DNA from: Fimbriimonas ginsengisoli Gsoil 348
GTDB taxonomy: Bacteria > Armatimonadota > Fimbriimonadia > Fimbriimonadales > Fimbriimonadaceae
Reading direction: 5' to 3'
DNA: 64,000 nucleotides
NCBI RefSeq assembly: GCF_000724625.1
Contig: NZ_CP007139.1
Coordinates: 2,728,001-2,792,000 of the forward strand
How positions within the stretch are numbered: the stretch's first letter is position 1; every line of letters starts with the position of its first letter. The translations under genes were made by a program, and so were the position numbers. The notes under the pieces were generated by a model. The model saw only the letters and a program-made list of their open reading frames with translations, was not told the DNA's origin and did no database searches. Shown in pieces: positions 54,616-62,977 of this stretch.

Positions 54616-55143
54616 ATGGCACGCGTCGAACCCCTCGACCTCGATTCCGCGACCCCGGAGGCCCGGGAGGCATTCGACCGGGGAATCCAACAGTACGGCC
54701 GGATGACCAATATGAAGGTCACCCTGCTCCGATCGCTCCCGGCTTACGAAGCGCTGATGACGTGGTATCCGCTCCGGGACCATTTGCTGGGTTTTATCTC
54801 CCCTCGCGCCTTCGATCTTTTCGCCCACGCGATCTCCCACGCCACCAAATGCCCGGTCTGCACGAACTACTTCCGCCGCGTCCTGATCGAAGCCGGCGAA
54901 AACCCTTCGGCTCCCACGCTGGACGATCGGGAGCAAGCGCTGGTCAACTTCGGCCGCAGCATCGGCTTCGATCCTCGGCACGTGGCCGACGAGGTCTACG
55001 AGCCGCTCACGCGCTATTTCACTCAGGACCAGATCGTCGCCCTCGTTGGCTTCGCCGGCATGATGGTGGCGACCAATATCGTCAATAACGCTTTGCGCGT
55101 CGAAGTGGACGAATACCTCCAGCCGTACGCCGAGGTCCGGTAA
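54616..55143 (+). CDS. AhpD/carboxymuconolactone-decarboxylase-like protein
   Basis: 175 residues, all helical, with the segment FAHAISHATKCPVCTNYF. The CxxC pair of AhpD-like peroxidases is present, but the histidine four residues after the second Cys, part of the AhpD proton relay (CxxCxxxH), is replaced by Phe, so peroxidase activity is doubtful. The length and layout fit the CMD family. Its stop codon is followed immediately by the GTG of the SDR gene, so the two form an operon. Perhaps a redox partner for that dehydrogenase; this is inferred. Confidence 0.82.
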   Translation: MARVEPLDLDSATPEAREAFDRGIQQYGRMTNMKVTLLRSLPAYEALMTWYPLRDHLLGFISPRAFDLFAHAISHATKCPVCTNYFRRVLIEAGENPSAPTLDDREQALVNFGRSIGFDPRHVADEVYEPLTRYFTQDQIVALVGFAGMMVATNIVNNALRVEVDEYLQPYAEVR

Positions 55144-55950
55144 GTGCCCGGAGAGTTCGCGGGCAAGGTCCTCTTCGTCACCGGCGCCGCCCACGGGCAG
55201 GGAAGGGCCACCGCCCTCGCCTTTGCCGGGGAAGGGGCCCGTATCGTCGGGTACGACGTGGCCAAACCGCTCGAATACCCCGGCTACGCTATGGGGACGT
55301 CCGATGAGCTCGCTTCCCTAAAGGAGGCGGTCGAAGATCTTGGCGGTGAGGCCCTGGTATTTTCCGGCGACGTCCGCGACGACAAGGCGATTACCGCTGC
55401 CGTGGACGGCGCCATCGCCCGGTTCGGTCAAATCGACATCCTCTTCAACAACGCTGGAATTTGCGGCTACGGAATGGCGCACGAGTTGACCGAAGAGGCC
55501 TGGGACGCGATGATCGACATCAACCTCAAAGGCCCTTGGCTGGTCGCCCGGCGCGTGATCCCGCACCTCATCGAGCGCAAGAGCGGAGTCATCGTCAACA
55601 ACTCTTCCATCGCCGGTCTACGTGGTATGGGCCGCCTGGGCCACTACGCCGCCTCAAAGTGGGGCCTCACTGGTCTGACTAAGTCCTGGGCGATCGAGCT
55701 CGCCCCCCACAATATCCGCGTCGTCTCGATCCACCCCACCGGCGTCAACACCCCCCTCAACGACGGCCTTGCCTGGCTCGAGGGAGCCACCCCCCAAGAA
55801 ATCGCCGAACGAAGCGCTGGCAACCTCCTCCCGGTCCCCTGGATCGAGCCCGAAGACGTAGCCAACGCCGTCCTCTTCCTCGCCAGCGACCGAGCCCGCT
55901 TCATCACCGGCTCCGAGTTCATCCTCGACGCCGGCCTGCTGACACGCTAG
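55144..55950 (+). CDS. Short-chain dehydrogenase/reductase
   Basis: 268 residues beginning with GTG directly after the previous stop. The Rossmann loop is GAAHGQGR in place of the usual GxxxGIG, a version typical of the mycofactocin-coupled type of SDR, though no mycofactocin genes are in view. NNAGICG follows, and the catalytic Ser with Tyr-x3-Lys is in NNSSIAG and YAASKWG. Insert after the first Rossmann strand (VAKPLEYPGYAMGTSDEL) also recalls that group. The substrate is unknown. It ends 15 bases before a CT-rich palindromic repeat. Confidence 0.9.
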   Translation: MPGEFAGKVLFVTGAAHGQGRATALAFAGEGARIVGYDVAKPLEYPGYAMGTSDELASLKEAVEDLGGEALVFSGDVRDDKAITAAVDGAIARFGQIDILFNNAGICGYGMAHELTEEAWDAMIDINLKGPWLVARRVIPHLIERKSGVIVNNSSIAGLRGMGRLGHYAASKWGLTGLTKSWAIELAPHNIRVVSIHPTGVNTPLNDGLAWLEGATPQEIAERSAGNLLPVPWIEPEDVANAVLFLASDRARFITGSEFILDAGLLTR

Positions 55951-55964
55951 TTGAACCTCCGGAG

Positions 55965-56009
55965 CCCCTCTCCCTCCTTCGGATGTATGTGCCGAACGAG
56001 GGAGAGGGG
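55965..56009. repeat. CT-rich palindromic repeat, copy 2
   Basis: CCCCTCTCCCTCCTTCGG (55965-55982) pairs with CCGAACGAGGGAGAGGGG (55992-56009) with one mismatch, followed by GTTGGGGGTGAGGGAGTCC. It shares flanks and loop bases with copy 1 at 44717, so the two are true copies about 75 bp long. It begins 15 bases after the SDR stop. Confidence 0.82.
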
Positions 56010-56082
56010 GTTGGGGGTGAGGGAGTCCGGATGGAGCGCCGCTCTCCAGACCGGCATCACCTAACCTATTCAGATAAGCCAG

Positions 56083-56102
56083 CCCTCCACCTCCGTGGAG
56101 GG
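56083..56102. terminator. Short perfect hairpin between convergent genes
   Basis: CCCTCCAC (56083-56090) and GTGGAGGG (56095-56102) pair around CTCC, 11 bases beyond the stop of the leftward lipoprotein gene. No clear T-run. It may end transcripts from both sides. Confidence 0.5.
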
Positions 56103-56112
56103 TGGATAGACC

Positions 56113-58683
56113 TCAGAGGCGCCGTTCGATGGCCATTGAGATCGAAAACGGCACGTTGTAGGGGGCGGAGAACGCCTGGGAGAAATGGCGCATCAGCTGA
56201 TAGCCGATAGCTGACCCACCGCTCGAACTTCCGGAGATTCCGCCGATGTTGTTTCCTCCGACCTGTACCGATTCTTGATAACCGACGCCACTCCCTGAAC
56301 TGCTCCTATCGACAAAGCCAAAGTCAACGGAGATCTCGATTCCCTTCGAGTCATCGTCGCGATTTACCGTGAACCGTACGCCTCGACGTTGAATCGGCTT
56401 GAAGCCGATGAATTCGTTGAGCAGCGCGCCGTATCGTCCAGCAGTGAGAGTTTTTCCAGTCAAGGCTCTGACTTTATTGGCCCAAAGTTTGGCTGCCTGA
56501 GGATCTCCCGATATATGAACCGTGCGGACGATGTTGGACATGAGGACGACCAGCGGCTCCAATTTCGCCGCTTCGAGAATCGGAAGCGACTTCTGATGCC
56601 GAACAAGCGGACTCAGCGCCGGCAGCCCGATCGCAATCACCTTGGCCTCGGCAGCTTTATTGCCGGGCAGGCGTCGGAAAAGCGGCAGGAGCAAGGACGG
56701 AGATGCTTCGACGATCGAGGGCCGAGCCGGCAACGGAAGCGGCGGCAAGCCATTCTCTTTGCGCCATCCATTGATATTCTCGACGTAAAGAGCATCTTGC
56801 CGATGCTTCGACCCGGACTGGCGGAAGGCGTATTTTTGGGGCCAGTAGCCATGAAGAGTGTACGCTGCAAGTTCGCGTATCGCTGGATTTGCGAAGCTGA
56901 AGTCGCCCCATAAACCTGACGTTCCATAAACAACGTCAAAATCGGTCAACTCTCTAACAAGTAAGGCTTCGCAAAGGGTCTCGAATTCGTTTAGTTCTTT
57001 CTTGTCGTGCTTCTTATATTCGGGGTCTTCCGAGGTAAGGATCGGATTCAAGCTCTCGATAAACTCCATCCGCAACTCTGGCGAAATCCTTTGAAAGTTG
57101 GGGGCGATGGAATTGATGACTTGAGGTGAATAGCTCGTGGCAAGGAATCTTGCTAGTTCGCGTGATTCCGACATCTTGGCGGATTTCTTCCACTCGCCAA
57201 GCATTGCTTCGGTCGCGGCATGCGAGTCGAATTTCTGGACCCCTTCTGCTGCGGCTAAACGGACCTCCGATGACCCTCCGTGAAGCAGTTCGTAGCGAAG
57301 AAAAGCTCTTGACTCCGGAGTGTCGAGCAAGGCAAGATCGCGGAGCAAGCTCGGCGCCCCATACCGGTCGGATTTGGCGAATCCCGCCTTGATTGCGGCA
57401 AATGCCGACTTTGGATATGCTTCGACAAGGCGGTGAGCTTGCTCGTAGGAGTATGAACCGCCGGAGGAAACTGACCGAACCAAGACCGCCTCTTCGCCTT
57501 CCGTCTGAAATGAACTCCACCATTTCTTAACTTGGATCTTAAAGTTCAAAAGGGCTGATTCCGAAGCGTTCCAGTTCCCAGGCCCGTCGTCGAAGCGCCG
57601 GTTTGCAATCTTGGGAATGATTTGCATCGCCGCGTCCCGGATCCTCAACACCTTCGGCCGTATGTTATGCATCCCTCCTTCCACGGTCCGGGTCAGGGTG
57701 CGATCGTCTAGTCCCGCAATCAAAGCCGGCATCGCGTTGAATCCGAGCTTGACCAGCTTTTGGGCCGGGGTCTCTTCCTCTATGAAGGAAGCCGCGAATA
57801 CGTCGACATACCCCGGTTCCATCTGCTGATGACCGGTTTGGTTGCGGAGCTGCCACACCAACTCCTTGGCCTTGGTAGCGGGAGCGAGCTGGGCAAGTTG
57901 AACGTCGGTCAGCGGCTTTCGTACCGCATCTTCGGCGACCATCGGCCTGAGGTCGCGAGCGTAGCCTTCTGCTTCTTGCCGATAGGTCGAATCGGGAAAC
58001 CGAGCTAGAAACTGCTCTAGGTCGGTCAAAATCTCAGACCGAGGCGCAGAGAGGTCCGCGAACTTTCTCTTGACGCGGTCGATTTGGCTTTCGGCGAAGT
58101 GAAACTTGACCTGGTTTTCAAATGAAAGCCCTCTGGCTCCCTCTGGTTCCCACTCCAGATGGTTCTTTGCCTCGGCATAAAACCAATTTGCCAAATCAGT
58201 CAATCCGCGCAAGTCGGCCAACCTTGCGAGCACGAACGCGTCTCCACTCCATGCGAATCCCAACCCGTAAATTTGTGGTCCATCGAAACCTTGAGGAGGA
58301 TGGGACAATAGCTGCTTCTGTCCGAGGAGCCAACTCTTGAAATCCCTTTCGTCAAAGGTTGCTTCTTCCCAACCCTCGGGCCGGTTGCTATCCGGGTAAT
58401 GGATGCTTGTCCCGCCAAGTCCCCAAACGGAGAAGCTCGTTCCTTGCCGGCTTAGAAGGAAACCAAATTCCGAGCGCTGGTAAGTCCGGTTCTTATTCCC
58501 AGGTTCGTAGTACCGAATTTCCCCAAACGGCTTCAAAGCGAGCTCTGGGCGACCAAATGTGTCGTACCACTGGTAAAGAGCCGCCCTCTCCGGGGCCTGC
58601 CGCCGCGGGTTTTCTGACGACTGCTGGCAGCCTGCTGCAAAGGTGAGCAAGAGCAACCAGCGCAATAGAGCGAACCCAGTCAT
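56113..58683 (-). CDS. Large HEAT-repeat-like lipoprotein, paralogue of 15478-18099
   Basis: 856 residues from the ATG at 58683, preferred to the TTG at 58719 because it opens a lipoprotein signal (MTGFALLRWLLLLTFAAGC) with the lipidated Cys at residue 19. The rest aligns along its length with the protein at 15478-18099: LYQWYDTFGRPEL, MEPGYVDVFAA, LRIRDAAMQIIPKIA and a Ser/Gly-rich C-terminal beta domain (VDFGFVDRSSSGSGVG). Repeated helical pairs in the middle (LLRDLALLDTPESRAFLRYELLHGGSSEVRLAAAEGV) look like HEAT repeats. No catalytic motif. GC content is again below that of neighbours. Probably a surface-anchored scaffold of unknown partner. Confidence 0.83.
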   Translation of the reverse strand: MTGFALLRWLLLLTFAAGCQQSSENPRRQAPERAALYQWYDTFGRPELALKPFGEIRYYEPGNKNRTYQRSEFGFLLSRQGTSFSVWGLGGTSIHYPDSNRPEGWEEATFDERDFKSWLLGQKQLLSHPPQGFDGPQIYGLGFAWSGDAFVLARLADLRGLTDLANWFYAEAKNHLEWEPEGARGLSFENQVKFHFAESQIDRVKRKFADLSAPRSEILTDLEQFLARFPDSTYRQEAEGYARDLRPMVAEDAVRKPLTDVQLAQLAPATKAKELVWQLRNQTGHQQMEPGYVDVFAASFIEEETPAQKLVKLGFNAMPALIAGLDDRTLTRTVEGGMHNIRPKVLRIRDAAMQIIPKIANRRFDDGPGNWNASESALLNFKIQVKKWWSSFQTEGEEAVLVRSVSSGGSYSYEQAHRLVEAYPKSAFAAIKAGFAKSDRYGAPSLLRDLALLDTPESRAFLRYELLHGGSSEVRLAAAEGVQKFDSHAATEAMLGEWKKSAKMSESRELARFLATSYSPQVINSIAPNFQRISPELRMEFIESLNPILTSEDPEYKKHDKKELNEFETLCEALLVRELTDFDVVYGTSGLWGDFSFANPAIRELAAYTLHGYWPQKYAFRQSGSKHRQDALYVENINGWRKENGLPPLPLPARPSIVEASPSLLLPLFRRLPGNKAAEAKVIAIGLPALSPLVRHQKSLPILEAAKLEPLVVLMSNIVRTVHISGDPQAAKLWANKVRALTGKTLTAGRYGALLNEFIGFKPIQRRGVRFTVNRDDDSKGIEISVDFGFVDRSSSGSGVGYQESVQVGGNNIGGISGSSSGGSAIGYQLMRHFSQAFSAPYNVPFSISMAIERRL

Positions 58684-58920
58684 TGGAGACAAGACGGATG
58701 GAGAACCTAGGCGGTTCAAGATTGTTGCTCGACCAGGCTGGAGCCAAGTAAGCAGGAAGCTAGGAAAATGGCAAATCCGAAAATAAAAATAGCGGTCGCT
58801 CGATCCGCTGACTCCTAACAGGGTGGCCCAGATTTTCTTGGATCAAGAGCTCTCGAACTGCTGAACTAGCATCGGCCTGTGTGGTGATGAGAACTGGCTA
58901 GCCAACCGATACAAGAGGTA

Positions 58921-59202
58921 GTGAAACCTATTTCCCGGCTCGCGCTTCCCGCGCTCGCCCTTGCTACCCTGACCGGATGCTCTGCCGGCCAGGAGCCGGG
59001 GTCGAGTCCCGCGGGTTCGTTGACCCCCGGCCAGGAAGCCAGCGCAAAGACCCTCGGAATTGCCACCCCGGACAGCGTCAGGAAGGATTCGGGATCCTAC
59101 GCCACCCAGACCAACTCTGCTCAGGCCGAGGTCGACGCCCAGCAGAAGCGCGTGGAAGCCGAGAACGCGGCGGTAAAAGAGCTATCTGGAAAACTCCATT
59201 AA
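58921..59202 (+). CDS. Small lipoprotein (93 aa)
   Basis: Starts with GTG 58921, which has AAGAGG just upstream but at very short spacing. The leader MKPISRLALPALALATLTGC is a clear lipoprotein signal with Cys at residue 20. The mature part is Ser/Pro-rich, then a short Gln/Glu/Ala coiled coil (NSAQAEVDAQQKRVEAENAAV). I recognise no family. It is divergent from the large lipoprotein gene, with 237 bases between. Confidence 0.65.
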   Translation: MKPISRLALPALALATLTGCSAGQEPGSSPAGSLTPGQEASAKTLGIATPDSVRKDSGSYATQTNSAQAEVDAQQKRVEAENAAVKELSGKLH

Positions 59203-59234
59203 CCGAGACACGGCTTCCCCCTAGGGACGGCGGG

Positions 59235-62078
59235 TTAGTTGTCGAACACTCTTACTTCGTAAAGGTGAACGCCGACGTTCGCCGAGTTGTGCAACATCGT
59301 CACCCGGAGAAACCGCGTCGGCGTCGACGGCCACTTGTGCCCGTGACCGCGAATCGTAGCGGATAGCTCGTTCGCCGAAGCGTCGGCCACCGTCCGCCAG
59401 TTCTGTCCATCCTCGCTCACCTCGATTCGGTAAAGATAGCTTCGTCCGTCTCCGTAGTACGGGAAGATCCGGGCGCCGGTGGTGGGCCGAACGTGGCCGA
59501 GGTCGATTTCCAACCACCGGGGGGCGGGCGAAGCCGCCCAGTAACCCGTGTCGATATGCCCATCTACGGCCAACTCCGGCCGAGCGTTGCCCTCGGTGCC
59601 GCCCGAGTCGCGCACCTTGGCCCCCACTGCGATGCCGGGATCAGTATTCAGCCCGAGCAGCTTCGCGAGATCGCCGTCGTCGCCGCCGTACTTGTGGATC
59701 ATCTCCCGCACCATCGGCCCCACCGGCTCGGGCTTGGATTCGCGCGGCGCATTGGTTTGCCGTGTCCAAGCCTCTTCCCACTTGGCGTAATCGGGCGCCT
59801 TGAGCTTGCCAGTCGAACCGCCCTTTTCCAGTGCATCGAAGAAGAGCTGCCAACGCTGCCGAAGGAAATCTTCGTTCAGCCCCGCCCACTCCTTGTTGGC
59901 ATAGTCGTACAGCACCGGCCCGCCCCAGATCGTAACCTGCATCCGCGCGTTCCACTCCATTCGATCTTTCTCTTCCGGCGTACGACCCCAGCTTCGCGCA
60001 TCGCGAATCCACGTGGAGAGCCGGTGCTCAGGCCGCACCGCCATCACCCGGTCCATATCGTGAAGGAGGTCGAAAAAGATCGTCTTGTGCTTTTCGTATC
60101 CCGCCTTGTCGTCGTCGAACGACGCGACGGCGGCAACGAGATGGACGTCCGCAAGGCCGCCGAGCCAAGTCTTGGCCACGTCGACCAGGTCCCGCTCAAA
60201 GAGCGGGTTCTTCGCGTAACGCTCAGCCTCGGAATCGAGCATCACCGTCGCGAACCGAACCGATGGAATGTCGTAAATGCCGGGGCTAACCCCTAGGTTC
60301 GGCCGCTGTCGCCACGCCGCGCGGGCCCAGCTTGCATCCTTGTTGTAAACCGAATCGAGCAGGTAGCTCCAAGCCGCTCGCGTGCTGTTGGTCTCGCCCC
60401 CATAACGCGAGCGCGCATACCCCCCGATCCACCGCTTTACGTTGATCCGATCCCGCCGCCACATCAGGTCGGTCATCAGCTCGTACACCACCGGGTTCTG
60501 ATCGATCCCCTCCATGGTGAGCCCCATCCCCAGCATCCGCCCGTGAGTTGGGTCGTTCAGGTCGTCGGTCGCATGATCGGCGTAATACTGCAGCGCGCCG
60601 AAGAGCCCGGTGCTCTGGCCGTAATTGTGAAGCGTGTTATAGATCCACCCGTTCTCGCGGACAGCCGGCTGGTGTTTCCAAACCGGGTACTCGCTCGTCG
60701 CGAGGTCCAGCACGACCATCCGCCCCTTCGGCACCTGGCTCACGAGCGCGTTCACGCGGGGCACCGTCCAGTAGTCGCGCGCGTTGTAGAACAGCCAACC
60801 CTGCATGATCCAGGTCCCTTGCGGATCGGCCTGCCGGATCGACTCGTAAACCGAGCGCCCGCAGGCGGCCAGGTCCTCTTTCTCGGTCTCGGGCGAGAAT
60901 TGCGGGTTCTGCTCGTTGAACGTATCGCAAAGGTAGAAGTGGTCGGTGCCGAACTCTTTCCGATACTCGGTGATGTATCGCTTACCGATCTCCACGAACT
61001 TCGGATTGCGAACGTCTACGAACGTGGTCGGCGCGAACCCCGCCCAAGCCGTCGGGCTCGAGAGCTTGACCCCCGGCTGATACTTGTCGAAATCGACCGG
61101 CACGAACCCCGAGAATCCCGAAACGACCGGCGTCATCCCAAGCTCTCGCTCCTGCTTGAGAATTTTCTTCTGAAGCGCCACCTGCCCGTCGATCCAGCTC
61201 TGCGGCATCGGCCCGCCGTGCTCGTTCAGGTTCCCCATCCAGTGCCACGGCAAGAACGCCGGCCCGGAGAAGAATCGCGAGATCGATGAGTCGGGGAGAC
61301 CATAAGAGCGGAACACCCGCTGCCAAATCTTTTCCTGGCCGTTCAGCGCCAGCGGCATGTTGATGCCGTGGAGCGCCATCCAGTCGACCTCGTGCTGCCA
61401 CCGCTTCCAGTCCCACCAAACCGCCGAATAGCCGAAGGTGCAGATGTTGAAGTAGTGTCGGTACTGGTTGGGACAGACGACGGTTCGGCGAGCATAGTCG
61501 GGCAACCGCCCCGGCATCGCCACATTCGACCCCGACCAGTTCACCTGCACATGGCATGCGTCTCGCAAGTACTCATACGCCCCCCGGCAGATCGCGACCG
61601 CGCTCGTCCCCGCCACCGCCACCCGACCATTCTTGGCTTCGACGGTAAACGCATCGAGCCCATCCGCCCGCTTAGGAAGAAGTGTGAGATCGAAACCTTC
61701 CGCCGACCGTCCAATGGTTCGCCGCAACACCCCCATGGCCGAATCCGTGGCACGGGCGGCTCGCCCGTGGTTCTCAGGGGCGGCCCGCCCCTGTTCCGCT
61801 ACAGCAGGTACCTCCGTTGCTCTACCAATATTGGAAGGAAGGGACAGTCCTTCTTCCGTTCGCCACCTCGGAGAGGTGACAGAAATTAGCCCGGGGTTTC
61901 CTACCCCGGGTAGAGCGTCGCCGAACCCCCGACCCCGGAGGGGGTCGCAGATCTTCCCCGTCGACCGGTGAATTGGGCTGGCGGTCGCAACGCTCGCAGG
62001 CTCGCTGCTAAAAGCGGTGGCAGGCCACCGCAGTCTATATGGGTTGGCGTTGATGGCTAGGATAGCGAGCAGAATCAT
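59235..62078 (-). CDS. Alpha-N-acetylglucosaminidase GH89 with repeat-derived N-terminal insert
   Basis: 947 residues from the ATG at 62078, which overlaps the stop of the previous gene (ATGA). The GH89 domains are complete: an N domain from about residue 112 (MGVLRRTIGRSAEGFDL), the barrel with WWDWKRWQHEVDWMALHGIN and the two catalytic Glu (389 in DTFNEQNP, 523 in TMEGIDQNP), then the helical domain and a C-terminal discoidin module (about 805-945). The enzyme removes terminal alpha-linked GlcNAc. Odd point: residues about 12-112 are encoded by a row of palindromic repeats (61751-62031), low-complexity and unlike GH89. Translation could instead start at ATG 61736, without a visible ribosome site. 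Confidence 0.88.
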   Translation of the reverse strand: MILLAILAINANPYRLRWPATAFSSEPASVATASPIHRSTGKICDPLRGRGFGDALPGVGNPGLISVTSPRWRTEEGLSLPSNIGRATEVPAVAEQGRAAPENHGRAARATDSAMGVLRRTIGRSAEGFDLTLLPKRADGLDAFTVEAKNGRVAVAGTSAVAICRGAYEYLRDACHVQVNWSGSNVAMPGRLPDYARRTVVCPNQYRHYFNICTFGYSAVWWDWKRWQHEVDWMALHGINMPLALNGQEKIWQRVFRSYGLPDSSISRFFSGPAFLPWHWMGNLNEHGGPMPQSWIDGQVALQKKILKQERELGMTPVVSGFSGFVPVDFDKYQPGVKLSSPTAWAGFAPTTFVDVRNPKFVEIGKRYITEYRKEFGTDHFYLCDTFNEQNPQFSPETEKEDLAACGRSVYESIRQADPQGTWIMQGWLFYNARDYWTVPRVNALVSQVPKGRMVVLDLATSEYPVWKHQPAVRENGWIYNTLHNYGQSTGLFGALQYYADHATDDLNDPTHGRMLGMGLTMEGIDQNPVVYELMTDLMWRRDRINVKRWIGGYARSRYGGETNSTRAAWSYLLDSVYNKDASWARAAWRQRPNLGVSPGIYDIPSVRFATVMLDSEAERYAKNPLFERDLVDVAKTWLGGLADVHLVAAVASFDDDKAGYEKHKTIFFDLLHDMDRVMAVRPEHRLSTWIRDARSWGRTPEEKDRMEWNARMQVTIWGGPVLYDYANKEWAGLNEDFLRQRWQLFFDALEKGGSTGKLKAPDYAKWEEAWTRQTNAPRESKPEPVGPMVREMIHKYGGDDGDLAKLLGLNTDPGIAVGAKVRDSGGTEGNARPELAVDGHIDTGYWAASPAPRWLEIDLGHVRPTTGARIFPYYGDGRSYLYRIEVSEDGQNWRTVADASANELSATIRGHGHKWPSTPTRFLRVTMLHNSANVGVHLYEVRVFDN
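61751..62031. repeat. Cluster of palindromic repeats inside the GH89 reading frame (includes REP-like copy D)
   Basis: From left to right: CACGGGCG-GCT-CGCCCGTG (61751-61769) and CAGGGGCG-GCC-CGCCCCTG (61775-61793), the two-hairpin element; CACCTC/GAGGTG (61864-61878); CCCGGGGT/ACCCCGGG (61890-61910); CGACCCC/GGGGTCG (61930-61947); GCGGTGGC/GCCACCGC (62014-62031). All are perfect arms with short loops. The same DNA is in frame and open in the GH89 gene. The first pair is a dispersed element of this genome, so the cluster looks like inserted intergenic-type DNA. Confidence 0.82.
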
Positions 62079-62977
62079 TTTCGAGACCTCAAAATATCAA
62101 TCTCCGCCGCCGAGGCCCACGGGCCTTTGTTGACTTCGGAAAGGGCGACGAAGCGGAAGTAGCGGGCGCTCTGGGAGTGGTCGAACCGAAGCCGAGTCGG
62201 CTTGGTAGTGTTAGGGAACTCACCTTTCAAAACCGGGTCGCCCCACTTCTTGCCATCTTCACTCAGGTAGAAGGCAAACCCTTTAACTCTTCCGTTGACG
62301 CCCCCGTCCTGCCGTGGCACATACCGGAACCCCTCGACCCACGTCGACTGCCCCATATCTACCACGATCTCGTGCGGATACTTCGGGGTGGTCGGGTCGT
62401 ACTGGGTGTGCCAGTAAGTCTCCAAACGCCCGTCGATAGCATTGGCCGCCGGTCCTTCGTCGATCTGTTGGCTGTCGGCGGATACGAGGCGCCAGTTCTT
62501 CTTCTCGATCCGCCGGTCGATGATCACGTCGCCTACCGCTTCTGCGAAGTCCGAGGCGCTAGAAACCTCAATTACCGGGGCTCCGGCCTCTCGAGCCGCT
62601 TGGCGAATCAACGGGGCGACCACCGTCTCTATGCGCGGGTCGCTTGCCGAGGAGGGCTGGACGCAAACATAGACCGCGCTATAGAAGTCAAGGCTCGACT
62701 GAATGGCTTGGCGAATACCGGGAACAAACCGATCAAGAGGGTAAAAAGCTGGCCGGAAGGGATAGGTTGAATACATAAATGAAAGAATTCCGATCCCGTG
62801 CCGTTGCTTGTCAGGGTGAGCTTCGATGATCGCCCCTGATCGACCCCGACTGCGATCGACGACGTTGTAATCTGGGCCTAAATAAGTCGCCAAAGACCGG
62901 GCCATCTCGGCAGAGGCGGCATCAACTACGATCCTAGGTTTGGACTGAATTGCAGCAAAGGCGAGTAGGGTAATCAT
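62075..62977 (-). CDS. Exported protein with C-terminal discoidin (F5/8 C) domain
   Basis: 300 residues. A short hydrophobic leader (MITLLAFAAIQS) precedes a domain of about 140 residues (IVVDAASAEMARSLATYLGPDYNVVDR, SFMYSTYPFRPAFYP, VGDVIIDRR) that I do not recognise; it has the alternating pattern of a flavodoxin- or SGNH-like alpha/beta fold. Residues about 165-298 are an F5/8 type C module (AIDGRLETYWHTQY, HEIVVDMGQSTWVEGFRYVPRQDG, ARYFRFVALSEVN). It probably binds a glycan. Both ends overlap neighbours by 4 bases (ATGA), so it is the middle gene of a three-gene operon for glycan breakdown. Confidence 0.82.
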   Translation of the reverse strand: MITLLAFAAIQSKPRIVVDAASAEMARSLATYLGPDYNVVDRSRGRSGAIIEAHPDKQRHGIGILSFMYSTYPFRPAFYPLDRFVPGIRQAIQSSLDFYSAVYVCVQPSSASDPRIETVVAPLIRQAAREAGAPVIEVSSASDFAEAVGDVIIDRRIEKKNWRLVSADSQQIDEGPAANAIDGRLETYWHTQYDPTTPKYPHEIVVDMGQSTWVEGFRYVPRQDGGVNGRVKGFAFYLSEDGKKWGDPVLKGEFPNTTKPTRLRFDHSQSARYFRFVALSEVNKGPWASAAEIDILRSRK

